From: Paenibacillus sp. JQZ6Y-1
Lineage (GTDB): Bacteria > Bacillota > Bacilli > Paenibacillales > Paenibacillaceae
DNA: 64,000 nucleotides
Assembly: GCF_040719145.1 (NCBI RefSeq)
Contig: NZ_JBFDUZ010000002.1
Location: 518,217-582,216 of the forward strand
Direction: 5' to 3'
Shown here piece after piece: positions 55,370-63,679 of this stretch; position 1 is the stretch's first letter; every line of letters begins with the position of its first letter. The position numbers were made by a program, and so were the translations under genes. The notes beneath the pieces are model-generated. The model searched no databases. It was not told the DNA's origin and saw only the letters and a list, made by a program, of their open reading frames with translations.

Positions 55370-56440
55370 TTATTGGGATTTGGTTGCCATATCCATGATT
55401 TCATTGGTATAAGCAGTTTGCGTATCGGCTGCTTTTTTGATGACACCGAATTGGAGCGCAATATCGGCCGTTTGCTTGAACATCGCATCATCGGTATAAC
55501 CCATTTTTGATGCGTCAAAGCCTTCTGGTACGATCAGCTTCGCTACTTCCTCCATCATTTTGAGCTGATGATCTTTCGTTGTACTGCCGGATTCTGCTTG
55601 CTTCATCACAATATCTACTGCGCCTTCAGGGTCTTTGATGGCATCCTGCCAGCCCTTCAGCGATGCACGTACAAATTTGGCTGCGGTCTCCTTGTTGTCC
55701 TGTAGCCATTCACTGTTGGCAAATAGATTATCCTCCAGCATGGCGACGCCTTCCTTGTTCATATCAATCACATTCATATCAGCTGCCTTCACACCGGACT
55801 CCAGCGCCACCTGATACTCGTTGTACGTCATCGCGGAAGCGGCATCCAGCTCACCATTTAGAAATTGGTCCATCGTAAAGCCCTGCTTGGTAAAGCTCAG
55901 GTCTTTATTCGGATCAAGCTTGTACTTGTCGAACAGCGCCAACAATTCAAACTCGTTGCCACCCATCCAGTTGCCTACTTTTTTGCCCTTCAGATCGGCA
56001 GGGGAGTTGATATTGGCAGATTTTTTGGAGATCAGCACCAGACCGCTTTTTTGGAAAATCTGAGCGATCTGCACAAGCGGCATTTCCTGCTCCTGACTGG
56101 TTAATAGACTAGCCACCCAGTCCACGCCAATATCGGCAGACCCGCCAGCAACTTGCTGCTCCGGTACAATATCCGGGCCGCCGGGCAGTATCTCAACATT
56201 CAGCCCTTCATCCTTGTAATAGCCTTTATCCAGCGCCACATAATATCCGGCAAATTGTGCCTGTGGCACCCATTTCAATTGCAGCTTGACTGTGACTGGC
56301 TCTGACGAACTGCCTTCACTGCCTGATCCGGCAGCGCTTGAGCTTTCATTGGAGCCTCCACAACCGGCTAGCATCAACGCCAGACACAACATTACCGTGA
56401 CCATCATACTTGCCCGCTTTTTCCAGCCCATGCCCTTCAT
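55370..56440 (-). CDS. ABC importer substrate-binding lipoprotein (NMT1/THI5-like)
   Basis: This encodes 356 residues. A lipobox LAGC (Cys27) ends the signal peptide. The mature domain starts VTVKLQLKWVPQAQFAGYYV and has the NMT1/THI5 family segments GLNVEILPGGPDIVPEQQV and ADIGVDWVASLL. Characterised relatives bind pyrimidine or thiamin precursors and related heterocycles. Position beside pyrimidine-degradation genes suggests a pyrimidine, hydantoin or ureido compound, which is inference. The ATG at 56440 follows CAGGGGGCATGGAAAT. A ~120-bp gap separates it from the permease. Confidence 0.88.
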   Translation of the reverse strand: MKGMGWKKRASMMVTVMLCLALMLAGCGGSNESSSAAGSGSEGSSSEPVTVKLQLKWVPQAQFAGYYVALDKGYYKDEGLNVEILPGGPDIVPEQQVAGGSADIGVDWVASLLTSQEQEMPLVQIAQIFQKSGLVLISKKSANINSPADLKGKKVGNWMGGNEFELLALFDKYKLDPNKDLSFTKQGFTMDQFLNGELDAASAMTYNEYQVALESGVKAADMNVIDMNKEGVAMLEDNLFANSEWLQDNKETAAKFVRASLKGWQDAIKDPEGAVDIVMKQAESGSTTKDHQLKMMEEVAKLIVPEGFDASKMGYTDDAMFKQTADIALQFGVIKKAADTQTAYTNEIMDMATKSQ

Positions 56441-56558
56441 ATTTCCATGCCCCCTGTATAATTGGATATCGTACCCATGACCAGAAGTGGTCGAGAATTG
56501 CCAATATCGGACAAGATCAAGATGACAAGCAGGCAATCCACCGTTGGAACGGTTACCT

Positions 56559-57521
56559 TTATGCTTCGGTACGCTGGGACGAATGCCAGCGAATGAATAC
56601 CTTCTCTAAGCGCTCCACAATAAGATAAAAGAGTACCCCTGCCACTGCTGCTAATACGATACAAGACCAACCAAGCGGCATCTTTGCCACCTTGACGGAA
56701 TTGGACAGCAAATATCCAAGCCCTTGCGAGGAAAAGAAAAACTCGCCCACAATCGCACCGATCATACTGGCGGTCGTATTGATCTTGAGCGCCGTAAATA
56801 CAAACGGCAGACTGTTCTGGATACGCAAATATCGGAATACGGATGGCTTGCTAGCCGCGTACGAATACATTAGATCTAGCGCTAGCGGGTCAACCGAACT
56901 CATGCCTTTGTAAGCATTGATCGCCATGGCTGCCATCGTAGTCACTGTCACTATAGCGATTCGCGAGCCAATACCATCGCCAAACCATAGATTCATTACC
57001 GGAGCGAGCGCAACAATCGGCACTGCGTTCAGTGCAGCGACTATAATCAGACTGGCGCCACCCCAGCGAGGCCAAGCTGTTGCCAGCAGCGCAATGACAA
57101 AGCCAAGCGCCGAACCGCACACCATGCCCAGCACCGCTTCGGTCAGCGTATAACCGGTATAAGATAACAGCATGCTCCAATTCTCTTGAATGGATTCTGC
57201 AATAGCAGAGGGGAGAGGGAGCTGATACTTTTTCAAATCAAACAGGGAATGGAATACTTCCAGCTGCCACAGTACCAAAAATCCAATGCCCGCCAAGATC
57301 GGCAACCAGACCTTTGAACTGTCCACTAGCATCGCGCGCAAAGAGAATGTTCGTTGCGTATCTGACTGATTTGAATGATGGTAATGTTGATCGGAATCGT
57401 GAGAAGAATCAAACGGCTCTGCATGATCAGAACGATCAGAAGCGCCATTTACATTGTCAGCATGAGTAGGCATGGTATGTAGACCAGTCGAGCGATTGTC
57501 GCTAGTATATCTGCTTTCCAT
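56559..57521 (-). CDS. ABC importer permease (SsuC/TauC type) with polar N-terminal extension
   Basis: This encodes 320 residues. The core (~70-320) has six helices and the EAA-like loop (SYAASKPSVFRYLRIQNSLP), matching BPD_transp_1 permeases. Residues 1-65 are unusually polar, rich in His, Asp, Ser and Asn (for example SSHDSDQHYHHSNQSD), and are not part of the family. The strong AGGAGGTGAGCGGTA site directly before the ATG at 57521, whose ATG overlaps the upstream stop (TAATG), shows the extension is translated. Function of the extension unknown. Confidence 0.88.
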   Translation of the reverse strand: MESRYTSDNRSTGLHTMPTHADNVNGASDRSDHAEPFDSSHDSDQHYHHSNQSDTQRTFSLRAMLVDSSKVWLPILAGIGFLVLWQLEVFHSLFDLKKYQLPLPSAIAESIQENWSMLLSYTGYTLTEAVLGMVCGSALGFVIALLATAWPRWGGASLIIVAALNAVPIVALAPVMNLWFGDGIGSRIAIVTVTTMAAMAINAYKGMSSVDPLALDLMYSYAASKPSVFRYLRIQNSLPFVFTALKINTTASMIGAIVGEFFFSSQGLGYLLSNSVKVAKMPLGWSCIVLAAVAGVLFYLIVERLEKVFIRWHSSQRTEA

Positions 57522-58333
57522 TACCGCTCACCTCCTGCCGAACGAAATTCCGGCTGCCACGGCGCCACCAGTCGTTCGATTAAGCCAATCACCCAATAGC
57601 TGAGAATGCCGAGCAATGCGCCGACAACCACTGTTGCCCAGAACATATACACATGAGAGGGGCCGTAATACAGATTGCGTAGCATAATAACGCCAATCCC
57701 ATGTTGCGCTCCCATTAACTCCACCAGAATTGCCCCCGTTACGGCGAGCGGTGCAGCAATTTTTAGACCGCTGAACAGACTTGGCAGCGCGGCAGGCAAC
57801 CGTAGCTTCCAATATACGGTCCACGGACGAGCCGCATACGAATACATCAATTCCAGCGAAGACGGATTCACACTGCGTAATCCGCGTAGCATATTCAATG
57901 CCACTGGGAAAAAGGTAATATAGCCGGAGATAATAATGCGCGATATGTATTCATCCCGCACGATGCCATAGATGATTGGAGCAAGTCCCAGAATGGGAAT
58001 CATCTGTGAGGCAATCGCATAGGGAAAGGTCAAGCGCTCCACCCAACGCGACAAACTCATCAGAATCGCCAACACCACACCCGCCGCCGCTCCGATCACA
58101 AAGCCAATGCCCGCATTACCGAATGTTGCACTGCCTTCTCGTAGTAGCGTTCCGCTATACTGAATACTAGTCAGCAGAATTTCATGTACATACGGCAGCT
58201 TGGACTGTGCAAGCGGCACCTGTGCGAGATGCAGTAGCGCCCATGATCCGGCTTCCCACAGCAGTAAAATCAGTGCAATCCAGACCAGCACTGGCAACAT
58301 GCGATGCCGCATCAGCAGCAGATTCATTTTCAT
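57521..58333 (-). CDS. ABC importer permease (SsuC/TauC type)
   Basis: This encodes 270 residues with six predicted helices, an EAA-like loop (SYAARPWTVYWKLRLPAALP) and the closing YWVIGLIERLV. It pairs with the adjacent permease, and the two are paralogous. The ATG at 58333 is chosen at a workable distance from AAGGGG; a GTG at 58345 sits inside that site. It is overlapped at its end by the next permease start, so the operon is tightly coupled. Confidence 0.9.
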   Translation of the reverse strand: MKMNLLLMRHRMLPVLVWIALILLLWEAGSWALLHLAQVPLAQSKLPYVHEILLTSIQYSGTLLREGSATFGNAGIGFVIGAAAGVVLAILMSLSRWVERLTFPYAIASQMIPILGLAPIIYGIVRDEYISRIIISGYITFFPVALNMLRGLRSVNPSSLELMYSYAARPWTVYWKLRLPAALPSLFSGLKIAAPLAVTGAILVELMGAQHGIGVIMLRNLYYGPSHVYMFWATVVVGALLGILSYWVIGLIERLVAPWQPEFRSAGGER

Positions 58334-58341
58334 GCCTGTCG

Positions 58342-59163
58342 TCACACCCCTTCAAAGCTGTTGCGAATCGTGGCAATCAACTCAAAAAATTCTGGGCTAT
58401 TGCGCATTTCCGCAGTACGCGGACGTGGCAGCGGAATATCGACCACTGCGGATAAACGCCCCGGATGCGGAGATAGAACGAATACTCGATCCGATAAAAA
58501 GACCGATTCCGGTATACTGTGCGTTACAAACACAATCGTATTCTGCACCTTGCTCCAAATCGCCAGCAGTTCCTCATTCAATCGTTCCCGCGAAAATTCA
58601 TCCAGCGCTGAGAATGGCTCATCCATCAGCAAAATCTCTGGCTCCATCGCCAGCGCTCGTGCAATCGCTGCCCGCTGCTGCATCCCGCCGCTCAATTGCC
58701 ACGGATACTTGTCGGCAAACTTGCCTAATCCGACCAGTTCCAGCAATTCCATTACTTTTTCCTCGCGTTCCTTGCGCGGCACATTCATCATTTCCAAGGG
58801 TAATGCCACATTATGCTTGACCTTACGCCAGTCATACAGCACCGGGCTTTGAAATACAATGCCGTACTTCCGCGCCAATCGCGCTTCCCGCGCACTGTTA
58901 CCAGCAACCGTTACCTCACCGGATGTTGGTTCCAGCAGATCTGCCATCAGGCGCAGCAATGTCGTTTTCCCACAACCGGATGGACCAAGCAACGATACAA
59001 ATTCACCTTTGGCAATATCCAGACTGACCTGATGCAAAGCCAGTACATCCGTCTGACCTGTACGATATCGCATCTCCACATCTTTAAGAGAAATTTCCGG
59101 TGTATCGGTTGGTGCAAGCGATACGTTTGTCACTGTGTTAGCATTGGTGGACAAGCTGGACAT
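58342..59163 (-). CDS. ABC importer ATP-binding protein (SsuB/TauB/ThiZ type)
   Basis: This encodes the 273-residue ATPase of the importer. Motifs are Walker A GPSGCGKTT, signature LSGGMQQR, Walker B LLMDEPFSALD and the switch VTHS. The C-terminus matches the nitrate/sulfonate/taurine/pyrimidine class. It is the first gene of a five-gene unit (ATPase, two permeases, binding protein, aminotransferase) and starts after AAGGAGGAGATTCATT. The 530-bp region before it carries two inverted repeats that may be regulator sites. Confidence 0.93.
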   Translation of the reverse strand: MSSLSTNANTVTNVSLAPTDTPEISLKDVEMRYRTGQTDVLALHQVSLDIAKGEFVSLLGPSGCGKTTLLRLMADLLEPTSGEVTVAGNSAREARLARKYGIVFQSPVLYDWRKVKHNVALPLEMMNVPRKEREEKVMELLELVGLGKFADKYPWQLSGGMQQRAAIARALAMEPEILLMDEPFSALDEFSRERLNEELLAIWSKVQNTIVFVTHSIPESVFLSDRVFVLSPHPGRLSAVVDIPLPRPRTAEMRNSPEFFELIATIRNSFEGV

Positions 59164-59274
59164 AATGAATCTCCTCCTTAAAAAAGCAATATGCTAAACG
59201 TGAAGCCGCTACATATGAAGAAGATGCAGATAATAGAATTGGCATGTTAGATAAAATAACTCTAATGTTACTTA

Positions 59275-59306
59275 TCACTATGATTTCATTACTTTTTTCA
59301 TAGTGA
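59275..59306. promoter_or_regulatory. Inverted repeat upstream of the ABC operon
   Basis: TCACTATGA (59275-59283) and TCATAGTGA (59298-59306) form a perfect 9-bp inverted repeat with 14-nt spacing, 112 bp before the ATPase start. It is a candidate operator or leader hairpin. Confidence 0.45.
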
Positions 59307-59405
59307 ACAAAACCATATAAGCTTTTTAGTAATGGAAACAAACTTTTATCGAACGTTTAATGTTCTATTGACTAACATCATACTTTGGAGCTTTACTATT
59401 ATCAC

Positions 59406-59452
59406 TAGACAAAAAGTAAGATAGCTTACATAAAATTACGTCAGTTTGTCTA
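59406..59452. promoter_or_regulatory. Wide-spaced TAGACAAA/TTTGTCTA inverted repeat
   Basis: Perfect 8-bp inverted arms at 59406-59413 and 59445-59452 share the TAGACA/TGTCTA core with the palindrome in the preT-pucR gap. They are a candidate shared operator for the two pyrimidine operons. Confidence 0.45.
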
Positions 59453-59694
59453 TTTGACCTTTCGGGGAAAACGATATTGCTCTGTTTTGCAACCGTGTTG
59501 TCAGATTGCATCCAAATAGCGTGCAATTTGTCAAAATATTACCGAACATTGAGTGTGCGCTTACAATTTAATATTCGTATTTTTTAATTGACAACAATCA
59601 AAGCGTATCCTAGAATGTAACAGGTAAGTCATCTTTATATGACAAAAACAACACGAATGCGGATAAGCAATAAAGTTTTCGACAGCTGCAATTC

Positions 59695-59761
59695 TTTCGT
59701 ATAATCCTGTGAATGGGCACAGGAGTCTCTACGTGATCACCGGAATGATCTCTCTACGGAA
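59695..59761 (+). ncRNA. Guanine-class purine riboswitch aptamer
   Basis: P1 pairs TTTCGTA (59695-59701) with TACGGAA (59755-59761). P2 is TCCTGTG...CACAGGA, and the J2-3 stretch GTCTCTACG and P3 GATCACCGGAATGATC follow. The base matching the specificity position 74 is C (59754), which indicates guanine/hypoxanthine rather than adenine binding. A terminator hairpin follows before the permease. Confidence 0.9.
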
Positions 59762-59872
59762 TTCAGAATATGGCTTGTCTTTCTTGGTCTATGATTAGAA
59801 GTGGGTACGTGTATTGGTATACGTGCAGTAGCTCTACAATCAGAACCGGGAAGGCGGCCGAATCTGGCCGTG

Positions 59873-59909
59873 AGACCCCGATGAGTAATCGTACAATCGG
59901 GGTCTTTTG
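59873..59909 (+). terminator. Riboswitch expression-platform terminator
   Basis: AGACCCCGAT (59873-59882) pairs with ATCGGGGTCT (59896-59905), followed by T's, between the aptamer and the permease ATG. Ligand binding should favour this hairpin. Confidence 0.82.
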
Positions 59910-59953
59910 TCGTTTTCTTTATCTATTTTCCACAAGGGGGATAAGTATTTATT

Positions 59954-61345
59954 ATGGAGCGTTTCTTTAAGTTGCGGGAGCATGGTACCAATGTGAAGAC
60001 AGAACTGATCGCAGGTCTGACTACCTTCATCACCATGGCGTACATTCTGTTCGTCAACAATCTGTTCCTGGGACCTGATGGTGCAGGTATTCCTGCACAG
60101 GGCGTATTTTTCGCCACAGCCGTAGGTGCCGGTCTGGTTACCATTCTCATGGGACTGGTTGCCAACATTCCGGTTGCACTTGCACCGGGTATGGGGTTGA
60201 ATGCCTATTTCATGACGGTTGTATTAAGCTCCAACGGTATGATCACGTGGCAGGCTGCATTGGGTGCGGTATTCCTGTCTGGTATTATCTTTATTATTTT
60301 GACCATTACCAAAGTCCGTCAGCTACTGCTGGTCGCTGTACCACATTCATTAAAAATGGCGATCACAGTCGGTATCGGATTGTTTGTTACTATTATTGGT
60401 TTGAAGCTAGGTAACGTCGTTTCCGTCTCTGCTACGGTGACTGGCGTAACGGATGTTGCTCAATTGGCTGGTCCAGTTACAGTCAAAGGCGGCGACTTCC
60501 AGCTCGCTCTGAGCGATTTCATGCACAACAAAGACACTTTGCTGTCGCTGATCGGTCTGTTCCTGATCGGTATTCTGATGGTCATGCGCATTCGCGGCGC
60601 ACTGCTGATCGGTATTATCCTGCTGACCATTATCGGTATTCCGATGGGATTGACCGATGTGAGCAGCTTGTCCAATGCACAATGGTTGCCTTCATTTGAT
60701 AACCTGGCAGTTGGACAGCTCGACATCAAAGGCGCAATTGGTCTGGGTCTGTTCGAGATCGTCTTCATCTTTACCTTTGTAGAACTGTTCGATACTTTCG
60801 GTACACTGGTCGGTACAGCTGAACGCGCTGGACTGTTCAAAAACCGTAAAGAAGGCGAGAAAAAAGTCAGCAAAGCGATGCTCGTCGATGCAGTCGGCGT
60901 TAGTGCCGGTGCGGTGCTTGGTACAAGTACGATCACTTCTTATGTAGAAAGTACATCCGGCGTTGCTGCTGGCGGTCGTACTGGTTTGACTGCCGTAACA
61001 ACAGGTGTCCTGTTTATTCTGGCGCTATTTATCGCTCCGCTTGCACTGATGGTTCCATCCGCAGCAACCGCTCCGGCACTGGTGATTGTTGGTGTACTGA
61101 TGATGAGCCAAGTGCGCAACATTGTATGGGATGATTTCATGCAAGCTTTCCCAGCATTCCTGACCATCATCTTCATGCCATTTACCAATGGTATCGCGAA
61201 CGGAATCTCCGCAGGTATCATTGCTTATGTATTGCTTGGTTTCTTCTCCAACACATTTACCGGTCACAAAGTAAAAGTTCACTGGCTGATGTGGATTCTG
61301 GCAATCATCGTAATCTGCCGCTACGTATTCCTCGGCTCGGAATAA
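59954..61345 (+). CDS. pbuG: NCS2/AzgA-family purine permease (PbuG-like)
   Basis: This encodes a 463-residue purine uptake protein with about 14 membrane helices. Family landmarks are the N-terminal GLTTFITMAYILFVNN, the LAPGMGLNAYF stretch of the AzgA group, ELFDTFGTLVGTAERAG in the substrate site and SAGAVLGTSTITSYVESTSG. PbuG/PbuO-type proteins take up hypoxanthine and guanine. The upstream guanine riboswitch fits that substrate. The start at 59954 follows AAGGGGGATAAG. It ends a single-gene transcript, followed by a terminator at 61514. Confidence 0.92.
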   Translation: MERFFKLREHGTNVKTELIAGLTTFITMAYILFVNNLFLGPDGAGIPAQGVFFATAVGAGLVTILMGLVANIPVALAPGMGLNAYFMTVVLSSNGMITWQAALGAVFLSGIIFIILTITKVRQLLLVAVPHSLKMAITVGIGLFVTIIGLKLGNVVSVSATVTGVTDVAQLAGPVTVKGGDFQLALSDFMHNKDTLLSLIGLFLIGILMVMRIRGALLIGIILLTIIGIPMGLTDVSSLSNAQWLPSFDNLAVGQLDIKGAIGLGLFEIVFIFTFVELFDTFGTLVGTAERAGLFKNRKEGEKKVSKAMLVDAVGVSAGAVLGTSTITSYVESTSGVAAGGRTGLTAVTTGVLFILALFIAPLALMVPSAATAPALVIVGVLMMSQVRNIVWDDFMQAFPAFLTIIFMPFTNGIANGISAGIIAYVLLGFFSNTFTGHKVKVHWLMWILAIIVICRYVFLGSE

Positions 61346-61412
61346 TTAACACCGTTTTACGTACACAGAGGGGAGTTCTATAGTACACCTACCAAGGCTG
61401 AAGCGAACCCCT

Positions 61413-61468
61413 GTAATTTGTGTGAGTATACCTCTATTCTGTAATCTGTATGAGCATACCTCTATAAT
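61413..61468. repeat. 28-bp tandem duplication downstream of the purine permease
   Basis: Two adjacent 28-bp copies (61413-61440 and 61441-61468) agree at 23 of 28 positions and share GTAAT.TGT.TGAG and ATACCTCTAT. No coding role is evident. Confidence 0.85.
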
Positions 61469-61513
61469 GTAGAGCTTATATTATGTTCAGCAGTAAACAT
61501 CATGCTCTAATCC

Positions 61514-61562
61514 AAAACGGCAATTTGCAGCACATTATCGTGCTTGCAAATTGCCGTTTTCT
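61514..61562 (+). terminator. Terminator of the purine permease
   Basis: A 15-bp stem pairs AAAACGGCAATTTGC (61514-61528) with GCAAATTGCCGTTTT (61546-61560). Confidence 0.9.
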
Positions 61563-61659
61563 TTATATCGCTTTCCAATCGTTTACACATTATTGTTTTG
61601 TTTTCTTAGCATATCATTTGTAATTTATCTACTGAATCTGATATAGTCTATCTTATCAT

Positions 61660-61674
61660 TGATAATCATTATCA
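61660..61674. promoter_or_regulatory. Fur box
   Basis: TGATAATCATTATCA is a perfect 7-1-7 Bacillus Fur box, about 86 bp upstream of the siderophore-binding gene and just after a plausible TTGTAA/TATAGT promoter (61618-61647). Confidence 0.92.
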
Positions 61675-61759
61675 TTTGCGAGTGGTGGTGTATTTTTAAA
61701 AGCGCCGCAATGAATAGAAACGTCATCGTTATATAAAGAAACATAAGGAGTGGACCATC

Positions 61760-62761
61760 ATGAAATTATTCTACATATCTAAGTCTAGGCGCTATCGCAG
61801 CTCGTTATTACTGATTCTGCTGCTATTTGTAATCGGAGGCTGCTCGTCCGCACAAACAGCCGATACGAATGCATCTACCGCGTCTTCGGAGACTTCTTCA
61901 GAAGCCAATGCGGAAGGCAATTCCTCCGAGACAAGAACCTTCACTCACAAAATGGGCACTATCCAAGTGCCTGAACATCCGAAACGCATCATCGGACTCT
62001 ATGTAGAAGACCAGCTGCAAGCACTTGGGGTAAAACCAGTCATGCAATGGGGATCGGGTGGACAGACACGTAACTATTTGGATCTTCAGGATATGCCAGT
62101 ACTGGATGTGAGCGGTGGCGTTAACTTTGAAGCCGTACTAGCTGCCAATCCAGACTTGATCATTTTGTTCAATGATAGCCTTGCTGTGAAAGGCGGCTAT
62201 GAGCAATTCTCTGCGATTGCTCCTACCTATGTATTTGATGATGCCAACGAAAATTGGCGCGAAAGTTTAACGACAATCGGCGATCTGCTACAAATGCAGG
62301 ATAAAGCTGCTGAAGTGATTAAACAATATGATCAACAAGCCGCCGACTCAGCTAATATATTGAAACAATCAATCGGTAACGAAACTGTCGCTTTGCTGCG
62401 AATCGAACAAAAAGGAATGCTTCTATATGGAGGACCCAATAAAGGCTTCACAGGTCCTGTCCTATACGGCGACCTCAAATTACAACCAGAACCACTTGTG
62501 CGCGAATTGGCATGGGACGATTACAACAAACAAATCACCATGGAAACCATCCCTGAACTGACCGCGGATCACTTATTAGTCGTCGTCGGCAATCAAGCAG
62601 AAGAACAGGCGGAACAGCTATACGCCAATCCACTTTGGAAAAGCATTCCGGCTGTCAAAAACAATCAAGTACACGAAGTCGATTTTCTCACATGGATGAG
62701 CAGCGGCCCAATTGCCAACTCTCTCAAGATCAAACAAGCAACAGAATTGCTCCAAAAGTAA
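61760..62761 (+). CDS. Iron-siderophore ABC transporter substrate-binding lipoprotein (FecB/FhuD-like)
   Basis: This encodes 333 residues. A type II signal ends in IGGC (Cys28), then a Ser/Thr/Ala/Glu-rich spacer to ~65. The periplasmic-binding-protein-like fold follows with PKRIIGLYVEDQLQALGVKP, VNFEAVLAANPDLIILF and AVKNNQVHEVDFLTW, typical of ferric-siderophore binders. The Fur box upstream indicates iron repression. No permease or ATPase gene is adjacent, so it must use components encoded elsewhere. The gene starts after AAGGAGTGGACCATC. Confidence 0.9.
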   Translation: MKLFYISKSRRYRSSLLLILLLFVIGGCSSAQTADTNASTASSETSSEANAEGNSSETRTFTHKMGTIQVPEHPKRIIGLYVEDQLQALGVKPVMQWGSGGQTRNYLDLQDMPVLDVSGGVNFEAVLAANPDLIILFNDSLAVKGGYEQFSAIAPTYVFDDANENWRESLTTIGDLLQMQDKAAEVIKQYDQQAADSANILKQSIGNETVALLRIEQKGMLLYGGPNKGFTGPVLYGDLKLQPEPLVRELAWDDYNKQITMETIPELTADHLLVVVGNQAEEQAEQLYANPLWKSIPAVKNNQVHEVDFLTWMSSGPIANSLKIKQATELLQK

Positions 62762-62978
62762 TGATTTTAAAAAGCAATCATTTCTAAACGGTACCTCATC
62801 GTAGCAACTGCCCTATTATAGTAGATGACTTTTACTATTCAAAGAAGTTTGCCAAACACAATCCACCAGACGATAAAAGACCTGGTCGCATAATCGAAGT
62901 GAAGATCACGTATAACTATTCTTTCTATAAAATCATGATCTACAACGATACGGAGCATACTTGCAAGATAATTAACAA

Positions 62979-63029
62979 AAACCAAAGAGTAGCATGGAGA
63001 CACATCCGTCCCTTGCTACTCTTTGGTTT
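62979..63029 (+). terminator. Terminator-like hairpin between siderophore gene and rRNA operon
   Basis: A 16-bp perfect stem pairs AAACCAAAGAGTAGCA (62979-62994) with TGCTACTCTTTGGTTT (63014-63029), with an A-run before and a short T-run inside the arm. It likely ends the siderophore transcript. No gene is supported from 62762 to 63505. Confidence 0.75.
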
Positions 63030-63505
63030 ATATAAGGAAATAACACATGAATATCAAGTGTAAACAATAGTGTTGAATAGCCAAGCATTTCGTACATGCA
63101 AATCGAGTGTGGGAGAGAGGGATGGCGACACATTCATCTTCAAAACACCTTCTGTTGTATCAAGTACTCTATACACGCTATCAAGAACTATCCCTGACCC
63201 TACAACAAAAAACGCATATGCACAGCGTAAGATCACTTTATGTATAAATTCGCTTATAGCAGCATAACAGTAATGTTTAAAAGCCCTCTATATTAGTAAC
63301 AAGTAAACCTACAAAAGACAAAACAATACAGTGTATTATGAAGAAGTGAATTTTATTTGATAAAAGGGTTGCTTTTTATATCGTAATCATGGTAAGATCT
63401 AATTCCGGTCAAGAAACGACTGGTTATCACTTGAAGCGCCGAGCTTCGATCAGCTCCATGATCACTACGATCAAACAGACTGAAAAATAACTTCAAAAAA
63501 AGTTG

Positions 63506-63534
63506 TTGACAGCTAGTTGAGAAGGTGATAAGAT
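63506..63534 (+). promoter_or_regulatory. rRNA operon promoter
   Basis: TTGACA (63506-63511), 17 bp and TAAGAT (63529-63534) lie 145 bp before 16S rRNA. The leader holds hairpins (GTTGCTGC/GCGGCAAC; GAAGAACTTCGGTTCTTC) and the TTTGAAAACTGAACA sequence typical of Bacilli rRNA leaders. Confidence 0.85.
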
Positions 63535-63679
63535 ATAAGAGTTGCTGCGAGAGACACTGAGCGGCAACGAAAGAGCTTGATCTTTGAAAACTGAACAACG
63601 AGTGAGTGAAGAACTTCGGTTCTTCAAATAGAGAGAACAGCAATGTTCTCGCCAGCAAGAAATGAGCAAGTCAAACACT

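Noticed and set aside
62788..63063. 91-codon open frame after the siderophore gene
   Set aside because: It lacks a usable start codon and ribosome site and runs through a perfect terminator hairpin, so it is at most a gene relic.
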